A DNA stretch of 64,000 bases from Chloroflexota bacterium (GCA_028287745.1 JAQBPB010000052.1:1-64000); one strand, 5' to 3'. Shown: positions 18,500 to 27,904, counted from the stretch's first letter. Notes: a model not told the origin generated them from the sequence alone. Program-made: numbers and translations.

Positions 18500-20836
18500 T
18501 TGATTACTGAGTCAACCCGGCACCCGAATAAGTTACCGTCCTGGCTGGCCGGTTCCGGCCGAAGGCTGCCACAGCCGCGCCGAGACCTGGCCGTGCTGGC
18601 TTTTTATGCCGTGGTGGCCGTAATTTTCACCTGGCCGCTGGTGCTGCATTTTGCGCAAGCGGCCCCCGGCGAGCAGGTCGGTGACACCTGGCAGATGGTC
18701 TGGAACCTTTGGTGGGTGCGCCAGGCCCTGGAAAACTTCCAGAATCCCTTTCAGACCCAATTAATATTTTACCCGCAGGGGACCGGGCTTTTTCTGCATG
18801 CCCTTAACCCGCTTAACGGCCTGGTCAGTTGGCCGGTCCAGGCCCTGGTGGGCCTTTTCAGTACCAGGGCGGCCGGGGCGATAGCCGGTTACAACTTCAT
18901 TGTCCTTTTGAGTTTTACCCTGGCCGCCTACGGAGCCTTTTGCCTGGCCCGTTACCTGTGGCACTCCGAGAAAGCGGCCCTGCTGGCCGGGCTGGCCTAC
19001 GGTTTCAGCACCTACGGGTTCGCGCACTTGCTGGGCCATCTGAACCTTATTTCGTATGAGCTGATCCCTATTTATATCCTGTTTCTCCTGAAAGCTTTAC
19101 ATGTAAATAGCGAGCCGCCGGTTTTTTCGCGGCAAACCGCCCGGCTGGTCTTTCCGGCGGTGCTTGTACTGCTGGGTTTAACCCTGCTGGAATTGCAGTA
19201 CGTCCTTTACATGGGTTTTTTCAGCCTGTTTTACCTGGTCTACCTGACCGGGCTGTATTTATTTAAAAAGGCCCGCAAAGAAACCCTGCCTTACCGGCTG
19301 GACCGGGTCTTACTACGGGCGGTTTTTATTGGGTTGGGTTTTGTAATCCTAAGCCTGCCGCTGACCATACCCATGCTGCGGGAAGCCCTGAATAATCCCA
19401 ACACGGTGCCTTTGCGCCAGGAAAATACCTATTCAGCCGACTTGCTGGCTTATTTCTATCCCAGCCCGTTTCACCCGCTGTGGGGCGAAGCTCTACAGAA
19501 AGCCATCAAGCCCTTTACAGCAACCCTGATCGAAAAAGTGGTCTTTCCGGGTTTCACGGTCTATGCTTTAATTTTAGCCGGGTTTGGCCTTTGGCTGGCC
19601 CGGCGGTTTAACCCTGGCCGCAAGCAGCCGTTACAGCCGGTAGCCGGTCCGGCTCCTGAAACCGTAGAAGGCGACCAGAATTTCCGGCCCGGCCCGCTAT
19701 TCTGGTCGGCCATCGCGGCTGTTTTCGCGGTGCTGTCCCTGGGGCCGCGCTTGCATATAAACGGGGTCGAATATGGGCCGAAACTGCCGGGGGCGCTCAT
19801 CTATGAGATACCGATTTTAAACATAACCCGCGTCCCGGCTCGCTTTGGAATTGTCGCTATCCTGGCCCTGGCCCTGGTGGCGGCCTGGGGATTGAGTCGC
19901 CTGGTAATGCTCTGGCCGGGCAAGCGCCTGGCCTATAACCTTTTAACCGGCGCGGCCCTGCTGTTGCTGGCTTTTGAACTGCTGCCTGCGCCCTATCCTC
20001 TGACCGAGTACAAAGTTTCGCCTTTCTACCAGGTTCTAGCCCAACAACCGGCCGGGGATTACGCGGTGATGGAAGTGCCGCTGAACGCCGGGAAATACCA
20101 GTACCGTTCCGATTACCTGCAATCCCAGATGACTCACGGCAAACCTTCGCTCAACGGCTATATCTCGCGCAATCCGGTTTTCCCACCTTACTACGGCGTG
20201 CCGGTCTTTCTGGAGTACCGGGACTTTCTCAACCGCCCCAGGCCGGATATTCTGCCCGACCAGAAGCCGGACGCCGCAATTCTGCGCTACTTCGGGGTGC
20301 GTTATATTGTTATCCGCAAAGATATTATCCAGGGTAAAGAATTAGCCAGCGCCTTTGATTTAACCGGCCAGTTACTTCCCGGCCAGAAGCCGGTTTACGA
20401 CAGCCCGGATTTGGCCGCTTATGAGGTGCCGCCCGGCCCAAAAGCCAGTTTCTTTTATAACCTGGTCCTGCCTTCCTGGTATGAGGCCGAAAAGGACGCA
20501 GAAGGCCGCTACCAGCGCTGGGTCCAGGGTAACCGGGCCCAACTGGATTTCTGGTCCGCTACGCCGCGCCAGGTCGAAATTTCTTTCCCGGCCTGGAGCT
20601 TTCAACAGGGCCACGCGGTCGAATTTCGCCTGAACAACCGGGCCATCGGGCAGGCCCAGGTCACGCCCGACCCGCAGACTATCCGGCTCAAACTGGCCCT
20701 GCAGCCCGGCCAGAACCGCCTGGAGTTTAAAATCAGCGGCCCGGGAATCCGCCCGGCTGATGTTTCCGGCGGTCAGGATACCCGTTTGCTGACCATTAAC
20801 GTTGGCAGTATTACAGTTGGTTCTCAGGAGGAGTAA
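18500..20836 (+). CDS. Large polytopic membrane protein, GT-C/YfhO-like
   Basis: Protein of 778 residues with about eleven helices in the first 490 residues and a soluble C-terminal half. The first outer loop GEQVGDTWQMVWNLWWV and a conserved segment LNITRVPARFGI are found in uncharacterised GT-C-fold membrane proteins of this kind, which are thought to transfer sugars from polyprenyl carriers. The C-terminal domain ends in a beta-rich fold (EFRLNNRAIGQAQV). No catalytic residues can be named with confidence. The TTG start at 18500 is the best available but lacks a clear ribosome site. It lies 9 bp after the GT39-like gene and just before dtd, so the block is probably one transcript. Confidence 0.75.
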   Translation: MITESTRHPNKLPSWLAGSGRRLPQPRRDLAVLAFYAVVAVIFTWPLVLHFAQAAPGEQVGDTWQMVWNLWWVRQALENFQNPFQTQLIFYPQGTGLFLHALNPLNGLVSWPVQALVGLFSTRAAGAIAGYNFIVLLSFTLAAYGAFCLARYLWHSEKAALLAGLAYGFSTYGFAHLLGHLNLISYELIPIYILFLLKALHVNSEPPVFSRQTARLVFPAVLVLLGLTLLELQYVLYMGFFSLFYLVYLTGLYLFKKARKETLPYRLDRVLLRAVFIGLGFVILSLPLTIPMLREALNNPNTVPLRQENTYSADLLAYFYPSPFHPLWGEALQKAIKPFTATLIEKVVFPGFTVYALILAGFGLWLARRFNPGRKQPLQPVAGPAPETVEGDQNFRPGPLFWSAIAAVFAVLSLGPRLHINGVEYGPKLPGALIYEIPILNITRVPARFGIVAILALALVAAWGLSRLVMLWPGKRLAYNLLTGAALLLLAFELLPAPYPLTEYKVSPFYQVLAQQPAGDYAVMEVPLNAGKYQYRSDYLQSQMTHGKPSLNGYISRNPVFPPYYGVPVFLEYRDFLNRPRPDILPDQKPDAAILRYFGVRYIVIRKDIIQGKELASAFDLTGQLLPGQKPVYDSPDLAAYEVPPGPKASFFYNLVLPSWYEAEKDAEGRYQRWVQGNRAQLDFWSATPRQVEISFPAWSFQQGHAVEFRLNNRAIGQAQVTPDPQTIRLKLALQPGQNRLEFKISGPGIRPADVSGGQDTRLLTINVGSITVGSQEE

Positions 20837-20844
20837 GTAGCTAA

Positions 20845-21300
20845 ATGCGAGTTGTTATCCAGCGAGTCAGGCAGGGTAGTGTCCGGGTAGCGGGCGAACT
20901 TATCGGGCAGTGCGGCAAGGGTTTTGTAATCCTGGTCGGGGTTGGTCACGGCGATACCCGCAAAGAGGCCGATTACCTGGCCGGTAAGATTGCCAACCTG
21001 CGGGTGTTTGAAGATGCCCAGGGCAAAATGAACCTTTCGGCCCTGGATTTAGAACCAAAGGGGGAAATCCTGGTTATCTCCCAGTTTACGCTTTACGCCG
21101 ATACCCGTAAGGGTCGCCGTCCCAGTTTCCTGGAGTCAGCCGCGCCGGACGTCGCGGCCCCGCTGGTGGAATATTTTGCTGGCTTGTTACGTGAGAACGG
21201 GCTAAAGGTCGAAACCGGCCGGTTTGGCGCCGAAATGCTGGTTGATATCCAGAATGACGGGCCGGTAACAATAATCATGGATACGGCGGACCTGTTATGA
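20845..21300 (+). CDS. dtd: D-aminoacyl-tRNA deacylase
   Basis: Homodimeric proofreading enzyme that hydrolyses D-amino acids (and Gly) from mischarged tRNA. The 151-residue length is standard. The catalytic SQFTLYAD motif is at 79-86, and the Gly-cisPro motif NDGPVT, which enforces chiral discrimination across the dimer, is at about 138-143. The ATG at 20845 follows a strong GGAGGAG site that sits over the stop of the preceding gene. The stop overlaps the next ATG (ATGA at 21297-21300). Confidence 0.97.
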   Translation: MRVVIQRVRQGSVRVAGELIGQCGKGFVILVGVGHGDTRKEADYLAGKIANLRVFEDAQGKMNLSALDLEPKGEILVISQFTLYADTRKGRRPSFLESAAPDVAAPLVEYFAGLLRENGLKVETGRFGAEMLVDIQNDGPVTIIMDTADLL

Positions 21301-21776
21301 ACCTACCGGATGCGCCAGCCCCGGGTGAAACAGAGTTGGAGTGGGAACGCTGGTCCCTTAAAGAAGACAGCCGGGGTTTCGCCCGGCTGTTGCTTGTGAT
21401 GTTATTAGTGCTGCTAGTGGGGGTGGTGCTGGTGGTTAGCTTGCCACCGGCGGCGGCCATTGCGCTTGGCCTGGCCCTGGTAACCGCTTTACTGCCTTAC
21501 TTGCTGCCGCGCCGGTTCCGGGTAGGACCGGATGGGCTTTCCATCAGGCATGGATTTTATAATACCCACCGGGCCTGGTCCGGTATTGAGGGTATTCAGC
21601 CGGTAAAGGGAGGCTACCTGCTTTACCTTTGCCAGGCTACCTCGCTTAAACCTGCTCGCCTGAGCTTGCTTTCACAAGATCCCACCAAACTATTATTACC
21701 CCTGCCTCTCGAACCCGGCAAAGCTGCGGCCCTGGCAAAACTACTGCAAAACCATATTAACCTTGAAACGGTGTAA
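21297..21776 (+). CDS. Small membrane protein, PH-like C-terminal domain
   Basis: Protein of 159 residues whose start overlaps the dtd stop by ATGA, so it is translationally coupled. Two adjacent hydrophobic segments at about 31-65 (LLLVMLLVLLVGVVLVVS and AAAIALGLALVTALLPYLL) form a hairpin in the membrane. A short basic turn (PRRFRV) leads to a beta-rich cytosolic domain (DGLSIRHGF, WSGIEGIQPVKGGYLLYL) that resembles bacterial PH/YdbT-like domains. Function unknown. Confidence 0.75.
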   Translation: MNLPDAPAPGETELEWERWSLKEDSRGFARLLLVMLLVLLVGVVLVVSLPPAAAIALGLALVTALLPYLLPRRFRVGPDGLSIRHGFYNTHRAWSGIEGIQPVKGGYLLYLCQATSLKPARLSLLSQDPTKLLLPLPLEPGKAAALAKLLQNHINLETV

Positions 21777-22128
21777 ATATGTGGTTATTTTAGCCATATA
21801 ACCAAGTTTTAATCTGGATAATTGGGGAATTCCAGCTTCATTTTCTTACCTTCTTCAAATCTCTTCAAATCTCTTCAAATTTCAGCTAATTTTATTTCCC
21901 GGGCCATTTATTTGTTAAAGAATTATTAAAATCGAATAAGTTCTTAATCTTAACTGTAATGTTCAAGTGTCATAATAAATATATATAAATTATCCTGAAT
22001 AATAATCACATAAGAATATAACTATACTTGTATTGGAATTATTGGAATTAATGGATGGTTATCTTGGCTTGTATTGTACCCGCTAGTGTGACCGCCGCTC
22101 CTCTACTTGAAAGGAGCAGTTTAGCAGC
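21777..22128. other. AT-rich intergenic region upstream of sensor kinase
   Basis: A 352-bp AT-rich stretch without an open frame. It contains a 10-bp tandem repeat at 21851-21880 and a shorter ATTGGAATT doublet near 22032-22050. It presumably carries the promoter of the kinase at 22129, but I cannot pick a convincing -35/-10 pair. Confidence 0.4.
21851..21880. repeat. Three tandem 10-bp repeats
   Basis: Three consecutive decamers, TTCTTCAAAT then CTCTTCAAAT twice, lie head to tail. A 10-bp period places the copies on the same face of the helix, as in direct-repeat sites of OmpR/PhoB-type regulators. Confidence 0.6.
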
Positions 22129-24771
22129 ATGACTTCCTCTCAGGACAAGATTTCCTCAGACCGGCATTGGTGGGACCGGCTTCAAAGCTGGAAAATTTTT
22201 ATGCTAGTTAGCCTGGTGGCTATGGCCGGTTATTTTATGATTCCCTCTTCCAGTAAGGCTCTTCTCAATATTTACTTTGCTACTTTCACCCTGCTGCCGG
22301 TTGCGGTAATCCTGGTGACAATCTCTCGCCATTCTTCGCGCCAGAGGTTTGCCTGGTATCTGATTGCGGGTGGACTTTCATTTTGGGCGGTGGGCGAATA
22401 CGTCTGGGCATTCTATAACATCATATCCAATACCGAAGCGCCTTATCCATCGGTAGCCGACCTTTTATTTGAGGGTTACTACCCCCTTATAATCGCCGGG
22501 TTGTGGATTCTGGCCCGGTTCCGGTTAAACACCTGGAACCTGGCGGCCCTGCTTGATTCCGCTATTGTGACGTGCAGCATCGGGAGCCTGATATGGAGTT
22601 TCTTTATCACACCCAGGATTCAAAACACGAGTTTAAGCCTGCCCCAGGTTATAATCTCCGTATCGCTCCCGCTGTTTGATTTATTACTGCTTTCGGTCGG
22701 GGTCTTTTACCTGTTGCTACCTGGCAAGCGCTGCGCGGCCTATTATTTCCTGGTCCTTAGCCTGGTTATTACCCTGGTTGCTGATGTCATCTACGGTTTC
22801 GCCATGTTGTCTCAGACTTACTATACCGGCCACCCCGTTACGGCAGGTTGGTTACTGGCTAATATCTTCTGGGGGGTTACGGTCCTGCATCCCACCAGGG
22901 AGTCACTGGGTGAAGTGGGCACTATACAGCCCATGAAGTTGGGCCGGCTCCGTTTTATTTTTCTGGGCACCATTTCAATGATTGGGCCGGGCCTGTTTAT
23001 CACTCAGCAAATTATGCAGGTTGCCGTCAATATTCCGTTGATGGTATTTACTTCAATTTTACTTTTCTCGTTGGTGGTGGCCCGGCTGGCCGTAATTGTG
23101 CAGCGCAATGAAGCTGTGGCAAATGAATTAAGCATCCAGGCCCAACGCCATGCCGAACTGGCCCTTTATAGCCAGGCCGCCCTGGCGGCAACCAGCCTGC
23201 CTAACCTGTTCAAAGATACCATTGATATGATTTGCCGGGTTTTGAAAATAGAAGCGGGCGCTCTCCTGGAAATACACTTTCCCGGCAAGAACTTGGTCTT
23301 CAGGCAGGTAACGGGCGAAAGCACGAACCGCTGGGCTAATCTACCTCCTTCCACCGGGCCACGCTCCTTTATGGACAAAATCCTGTGTGAAAAATTTGAA
23401 GGGGTGGTTACCGATTGGAGTAAACAGACCGAGTTTACGCCAACGGAATTTATCACTGCGAATGCTATCCGGAGCAGCGTGGGAGTGGTTATTTTAGGGC
23501 GTCAAGGAACCTGCTATGGCGCTCTATATGCTCATTCAAAAAAGCCCAACCGGTTTACCGCCAACGACATTAGCTTTCTCAGGACCGTTGCCAGTATTGT
23601 CGCCACGGCGATTGAACGCAAACGGGTAGACGATGCCCTTCAGCAAGAACGCGATTTTGCTCTACAGGTAATGAATAACATGGGCCAGGGCCTGGTGGTG
23701 GAAGATGCTAACCGGAAAATACAATTTGTAAACCCGGCCCTGGCCCGGATGCTCGGTTACGAAACCCAGGAATTATTCGGTTCTCCGACCGATGTATTTT
23801 TGTCACCGGCGGCCATTGAACTGCTTTCCGGAATTATCGAAGCCGGTAAAACGGGCGTCACCAGTCCCATTGAACTGACCATCGCCCGGAAGGATGGTCA
23901 AACTTTCTTTGCTTCTATTACGGGCGTGCCTGTTTTTAAGGACACCATCCTTGAAAGAGTTATTTTAGTAATAACCGATGTTACCGAACGTAAACTGGCC
24001 GAGGAAGAAATGCAAAAGGCCCTGGCTAAAGAAAAAGAACTGGGCGAATTAAAGTCACGTTTTGTCACAGGTACTTCCCACGAGTTCCGGACCCCGCTGA
24101 CCGCTATTATGACTTCGGCCGAACTGCTTGAACATTACAGCATGCGGTTCAGTGAAGAGAAAAAGCAGGAAATTTTGCACCGCATCCAGACTTCGGTCAA
24201 GTACATGAGCAACTTGCTGGACGATATTCTAATTATCGGAAAGGCCGATGCCGGGAAGTTGGCCTTTAATCCGGTCCCGGTAGACCTGGTGGCCGAATGC
24301 CGCAAGGCGATCGAAGAAGTCAATGTCAGCTTAACTCCCGGACATCAGCTCAACTTTCAGGTCATAGGAACGCCGGTCGAGGGCAAATGGGACCCGGTGT
24401 TACTTAAACATATCCTGGTCAATCTGCTTTCTAACGCGATTAAATACTCTCCCAACGGCGGCCCGATTTTACTGGAACTGAATTACCAACCTGACCAGGC
24501 TCTGGTGGAAGTCAGGGTAACCGACCAGGGCATCGGGATTTTACCGGAGGACTATGAACGCCTGTATGATGTCTTTCACCGGGGCAAGAATGTCGGCACC
24601 CTGGCGGGTACCGGGTTGGGTCTAAGTATTCTAAAACATAGTGTTGATTTACAGAATGGGACAATAGAGGTAGTGAGCGAGCCCGACTCGGGCACCACCT
24701 TCACGGTCAGGCTGCCCCTGGCCCTACCTGCGAACCCGGACCAGCCTGACCCGGCGGCGCCGGGCAAATAG
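22129..24771 (+). CDS. Membrane-bound GAF-PAS sensor histidine kinase
   Basis: Sensor kinase of 880 residues. The first 320 residues hold about nine hydrophobic helices forming a membrane sensor module, followed by a short coil, GAF (about 345-505), PAS (510-630, ending in the usual VTDVTERKLAEEE), HisKA (H-box TSHEFRTPLTAI, His651) and HATPase_c (N-box NLLSNAIKYSP near 765, DQGIGI, GTGLGLSI). All catalytic boxes are intact. The ATG at 22129 is preceded by AAAGGAG at a rather long spacing. No response regulator is next to it; the following gene is convergent with a 5-bp gap. The stimulus cannot be inferred. Confidence 0.92.
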   Translation: MTSSQDKISSDRHWWDRLQSWKIFMLVSLVAMAGYFMIPSSSKALLNIYFATFTLLPVAVILVTISRHSSRQRFAWYLIAGGLSFWAVGEYVWAFYNIISNTEAPYPSVADLLFEGYYPLIIAGLWILARFRLNTWNLAALLDSAIVTCSIGSLIWSFFITPRIQNTSLSLPQVIISVSLPLFDLLLLSVGVFYLLLPGKRCAAYYFLVLSLVITLVADVIYGFAMLSQTYYTGHPVTAGWLLANIFWGVTVLHPTRESLGEVGTIQPMKLGRLRFIFLGTISMIGPGLFITQQIMQVAVNIPLMVFTSILLFSLVVARLAVIVQRNEAVANELSIQAQRHAELALYSQAALAATSLPNLFKDTIDMICRVLKIEAGALLEIHFPGKNLVFRQVTGESTNRWANLPPSTGPRSFMDKILCEKFEGVVTDWSKQTEFTPTEFITANAIRSSVGVVILGRQGTCYGALYAHSKKPNRFTANDISFLRTVASIVATAIERKRVDDALQQERDFALQVMNNMGQGLVVEDANRKIQFVNPALARMLGYETQELFGSPTDVFLSPAAIELLSGIIEAGKTGVTSPIELTIARKDGQTFFASITGVPVFKDTILERVILVITDVTERKLAEEEMQKALAKEKELGELKSRFVTGTSHEFRTPLTAIMTSAELLEHYSMRFSEEKKQEILHRIQTSVKYMSNLLDDILIIGKADAGKLAFNPVPVDLVAECRKAIEEVNVSLTPGHQLNFQVIGTPVEGKWDPVLLKHILVNLLSNAIKYSPNGGPILLELNYQPDQALVEVRVTDQGIGILPEDYERLYDVFHRGKNVGTLAGTGLGLSILKHSVDLQNGTIEVVSEPDSGTTFTVRLPLALPANPDQPDPAAPGK

Positions 24772-24776
24772 TGTTT

Positions 24777-25172
24777 TTACTTTTGCTGGTTTAGCCAGTT
24801 TATAAAGCTTTCCGGGGCGCTCATAGTGGACAGGCGGCTCTGGCGGACCAGGCTCCAATCGTTGAACAGGCCGCTTTCCTTTATTTCTTTAAGAGTTACC
24901 GGTCGGGCCAGCTTCCCCTTGAATTCAAAGTCAACCACCCATATTTTTGGTTCTTTAGGGTCAGGGCGCGGTTCGGAAATTACCTCAGCCTGGCCTACCA
25001 CGGCCGCGCTGCCCATACTGTGGTAAATAACCACCTGGTCGCCGGGCCGCATTGCTTTGATCGCCTGCAGGGCCTGGGGGTTGCGCACGCCATCCCAGGT
25101 TGTCCGGCCTTCCTGGGCCAAATTGTCAATTGAGTAGGTTTCAGGATCGGTCTTTGCCAGGAAATAAGCCAT
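24777..25172 (-). CDS. EVE domain protein
   Basis: Single-domain EVE protein of 131 residues, PUA-like fold. EVE domains bind modified bases in DNA or RNA. The segment MAYFLAKTDPETYSIDNL, the WDGVRNPQA motif, the GDQVVIYHS turn and the terminal SRLSTMSAPESF are family signatures. The ATG at 25172 is chosen because it gives the canonical N-terminus and a GGAGGA site lies upstream; an ATG at 25205 would add 11 unrelated residues. Last gene of a minus-strand run starting at 27866. Confidence 0.9.
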   Translation of the reverse strand: MAYFLAKTDPETYSIDNLAQEGRTTWDGVRNPQALQAIKAMRPGDQVVIYHSMGSAAVVGQAEVISEPRPDPKEPKIWVVDFEFKGKLARPVTLKEIKESGLFNDWSLVRQSRLSTMSAPESFINWLNQQK

Positions 25173-25255
25173 AAAGGTAACAATTCCTCCTGATAGTATT
25201 TTCAAAAATTTCTATTAAACTTAAAAAGCCCGCCTCGTTCCGGGCCAGGACAAGG

Positions 25256-25816
25256 TCAGGCCGGACGGTGCCTGGCGCGAAACTCGTCGGCCAGGATGCT
25301 CATCAGAATCTGATCGTGGTACTGGAAATCGTAGTAAAGGCTGTCCCGCAGGATGCCCTCTTGCTTGAAGCCTAATTTCTCATAGACATGGCGGGCCCGG
25401 TCGTTGAAGGCGAAAACCCCCAGTCCCACCCGGTGCAGGTTTAAGCCGCCAAAGGCATGCGTGAGCAGCAGGATTAAGGCTTCGCTGCCATAGCCCTGGC
25501 TGTAATCCTTCTCGTAAAATATGCCAATCCGGATATTGGCGCTCCGGTTGATAAAGTCGATGTCATTTAAGACGACTTCCCCGACAGGCTGGTTGCCCTG
25601 GCGGGCGCAGATGACCATATCTACCCTGGAATTATCCCCGCCTATTTTTTCGATAAAATCCGCCGTAGTTTGCCGGGTAAAAATTTGCTGCGTCCCGGTT
25701 AACCGGCGGCCTTCGGCGGAATAGAGCGAGCGGTACAACAGGTCCAGGTCTTCCGGCTCGTAAGGGCGCAGGTAGACCTTTTCGCCTTCCAAAAACTTTA
25801 CCGCTTTATCACTCAT
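25256..25816 (-). CDS. GNAT N-acetyltransferase, RimJ/RimL-like
   Basis: Acetyl-CoA-dependent N-acetyltransferase of 186 residues. The acetyl-CoA loop is SQGYGSEA (about 104-111), preceded by strand IRIGIFYEKD and followed by the LNLHRVGLGVFAFNDRARHVYEKLGF block typical of the RimJ/RimL/SpeG branch that acetylates protein N-termini or amines. Substrate unknown. The ATG at 25816 has an AAGAG site. It lies 109 bp after the MqnA-like gene. Confidence 0.9.
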   Translation of the reverse strand: MSDKAVKFLEGEKVYLRPYEPEDLDLLYRSLYSAEGRRLTGTQQIFTRQTTADFIEKIGGDNSRVDMVICARQGNQPVGEVVLNDIDFINRSANIRIGIFYEKDYSQGYGSEALILLLTHAFGGLNLHRVGLGVFAFNDRARHVYEKLGFKQEGILRDSLYYDFQYHDQILMSILADEFRARHRPA

Positions 25817-25924
25817 ACAATGCTCTTATCTATTCTCCTGACCACCTTTTTGGCCGGGCGGTTCTCCTGACGGGTACCAGCGGCACCGGTTGTTTACCCT
25901 TAATAAGCTGGTGGCGGGTAAATT

Positions 25925-27064
25925 TTAAGAGTCTTCACCGTCTTCGGTGGCCCCGCTTCTATCTTTACCCCCTTTGATGAGCCGCAAGCCCTTAGCCTGG
26001 GCTTCTGCCCGGACTGCCGCTCGCCGGGAACCGGGGCGTTTGTTCTGGGCGGGTTCACTGGCCGGAGCAGCCTCAGTTTCGGACCGGTCCGGCTGTTCCG
26101 GCAGGCTTTCCGGGTTTGGCTTGCGCGCCCGGGCCGGGGCGGGGGCGGGCCGGGGCGCTTCCGGCTGGCTGCGCCGGGGCGGTTGGGCCGGGGCGGCGGC
26201 CAGTGGAGCCAGGGCCGGGAAGAAATCCAGGTCTTCGATCAGTGGCACCAGGCCCAGCGCGGCCGAGCGGCGGTAGAACTCTAACAAGCCGCGCAGATGC
26301 GACTCGTTTAATTCATAACGCTGCAAGCGGTAATGGTCCTCCAGGGCATCGGTGGGCAATCCGGTCCGGTCAGCGGTCCGGGTTAGCAGGGTCGGGCGCT
26401 GTTCCTGGCTGTGTTGAAGGGCGCGGCGAAAGGACAGCATCAGGGAACGGGTCAGGTTGTGGGCTTCCGGCTCGGTCCTGGTCCATTCTTTACGGACGGC
26501 CATCAGGTAAGTCGGCAGGGGCAGCCCGGTCATAATCCACCAGGCTTTCGTCAGGTCTTCCACGAAGTAGCCTTTAGATTTGGCCCACCCGGCCGCCCGC
26601 ATGGCGGCTTCCCCGCTGATTACGCAGGAATCGGCATCGCCTTGCAGCGCTTCCAGGGCGGCGGCTTCGGTCGGTACCGAAAAAGCTTTGGGGCTGAGGC
26701 CGTAGTATTTGCTGGCAATAATCTTTAACAGCGCTTCCCCGGTCTGGCTGCTAGGCGAAATGGCGACTCGCGCCTGTTCCAACTGGTCAGGCCGTTTGGT
26801 GCTGATCAGGAAAATACTATCGGCCGACAGGTCAAAGGCCCTGACCGGATAGGGTAACAGGCTCAGGCTGGCGCTGTGAGTGGCGTACAGGATCGGGTTG
26901 ACCGGGGCAATATCAAGCTGTCCGGCCAGGAGGGCTTTTTCCAGTTTAGCCGGTTCATCGGTCTGGGCAGTTGTGCCCGCAGGCAGTCCGGCCCACCCGG
27001 CTTCTAACGGGAAAAATAGCGGTGCAAAGTCCGCATCATTGGTAATACCCAGTCTTAAAGTCAT
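25925..27064 (-). CDS. MqnA/MqnD-family protein with Ala/Pro/Arg-rich tail
   Basis: Residues 1-285 match the menaquinone-biosynthesis MqnA/MqnD fold (periplasmic-binding-protein type 2): LRLGITNDADFAPLFFPL, AGQLDIAPVNPILYA, PSSQTGEALLKIIA and GDADSCVISGEAAM. Also WIMTGLPLPTYLMAV aligns with the conserved WxxxTGLPFVFAxW region. MqnA makes 3-enolpyruvyl-benzoate from chorismate in the futalosine route. The Ser/Thr-rich strands are kept, but I cannot verify catalytic residues, so it could be a binding protein. Residues 286-379 are a low-complexity Ala/Pro/Arg/Glu-rich tail, unusual for the family. No other mqn gene is in the window. The ATG has a GAGGA site. It follows the ABC permease after 7 bp. 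Confidence 0.75.
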   Translation of the reverse strand: MTLRLGITNDADFAPLFFPLEAGWAGLPAGTTAQTDEPAKLEKALLAGQLDIAPVNPILYATHSASLSLLPYPVRAFDLSADSIFLISTKRPDQLEQARVAISPSSQTGEALLKIIASKYYGLSPKAFSVPTEAAALEALQGDADSCVISGEAAMRAAGWAKSKGYFVEDLTKAWWIMTGLPLPTYLMAVRKEWTRTEPEAHNLTRSLMLSFRRALQHSQEQRPTLLTRTADRTGLPTDALEDHYRLQRYELNESHLRGLLEFYRRSAALGLVPLIEDLDFFPALAPLAAAPAQPPRRSQPEAPRPAPAPARARKPNPESLPEQPDRSETEAAPASEPAQNKRPGSRRAAVRAEAQAKGLRLIKGGKDRSGATEDGEDS

Positions 27065-27071
27065 TATTCCT

Positions 27072-27866
27072 CTATTTCCACCTGGTTAAAATAGTTTCGC
27101 GTTGGAAAAGGCCCAACGCTACCCGGAAGGCTACCACACACAGGGCCAGCAGGCCCAGCAAACCCAGACCCAGCAAACCCCAGGTCATATTCAAAAATCC
27201 CATGGCAATCCCGACAACAATTCCCACCACCGGTAAGGCCAGCAAGCTGCCGTATTGTTGGGCCGCGCGCGCGTCCCGGACTCGTGCCGAGATAGCCATG
27301 CCCACCATTGTATTAAAGAATGCCAGCAGCGGGGTCCACAGACCGATGGTTAGCACCCAGAGCAGCAGATCAATCCTGAACAGGATCAGGGGCGGTAAGA
27401 GCAGCCAGAGCAGCAGCACCAGCGCCCCGAAGCTGAACCAGCACAGAAAAGTCGCCGGGATGATCGCCGACAGGCTTTTGCCCAATAATAGTTCCGGGGT
27501 GCGAATAGGAGTAGCCAGTAACGGCTCCAGGCTGCGCCGTTCTTTTTCTCCCACCACACTGTAAGCAGCGATGGTCATAGGCAATACCGCCGGAACCGGC
27601 AGGAAAAAGCTAAAGCAGATACTCATCAGGGAGGCCACAATCCCGGCTTTATCGCAGGCTTTAAGGCCGCCCAGTTGTTCGCAGTCTCCAACCAGCGTTG
27701 GAGAGTTGGCTACCGAGAAGTCCGTAATTACTACATTGAAAAAAAGAATCGTTGCGGTCGGCAATAGCACCATCAGGACCGGAAAAACGGCCATAGTCTG
27801 AAAAAAGGTGCGGTTGCGGCGCAGTTCGTTTAATTCGCGCCGCAGGATTAGCCAGGTCCGGTTCAT
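27072..27866 (-). CDS. ABC-2 type transporter permease
   Basis: Membrane subunit of an ABC exporter, 264 residues with six predicted helices. The signature of the ABC-2/NatB class is the cytosolic loop YSVVGEKERRSLEPLLATPIRTPELLLGK's core (EKERRSLEPLLATP at about 105-118), which contacts the ATPase. A large extracellular loop between helices 1 and 2 contains two Cys (GDCEQLGGLKACDK) that may form a disulfide. No ATPase gene is adjacent; the cognate one must lie elsewhere. Downstream, after 7 bp, is the MqnA-like gene. Confidence 0.9.
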   Translation of the reverse strand: MNRTWLILRRELNELRRNRTFFQTMAVFPVLMVLLPTATILFFNVVITDFSVANSPTLVGDCEQLGGLKACDKAGIVASLMSICFSFFLPVPAVLPMTIAAYSVVGEKERRSLEPLLATPIRTPELLLGKSLSAIIPATFLCWFSFGALVLLLWLLLPPLILFRIDLLLWVLTIGLWTPLLAFFNTMVGMAISARVRDARAAQQYGSLLALPVVGIVVGIAMGFLNMTWGLLGLGLLGLLALCVVAFRVALGLFQRETILTRWK

Positions 27867-27904
27867 TGGTTAATTTTTTGTTCGCAAGGCCGGGTTTGGC
27901 CAAT

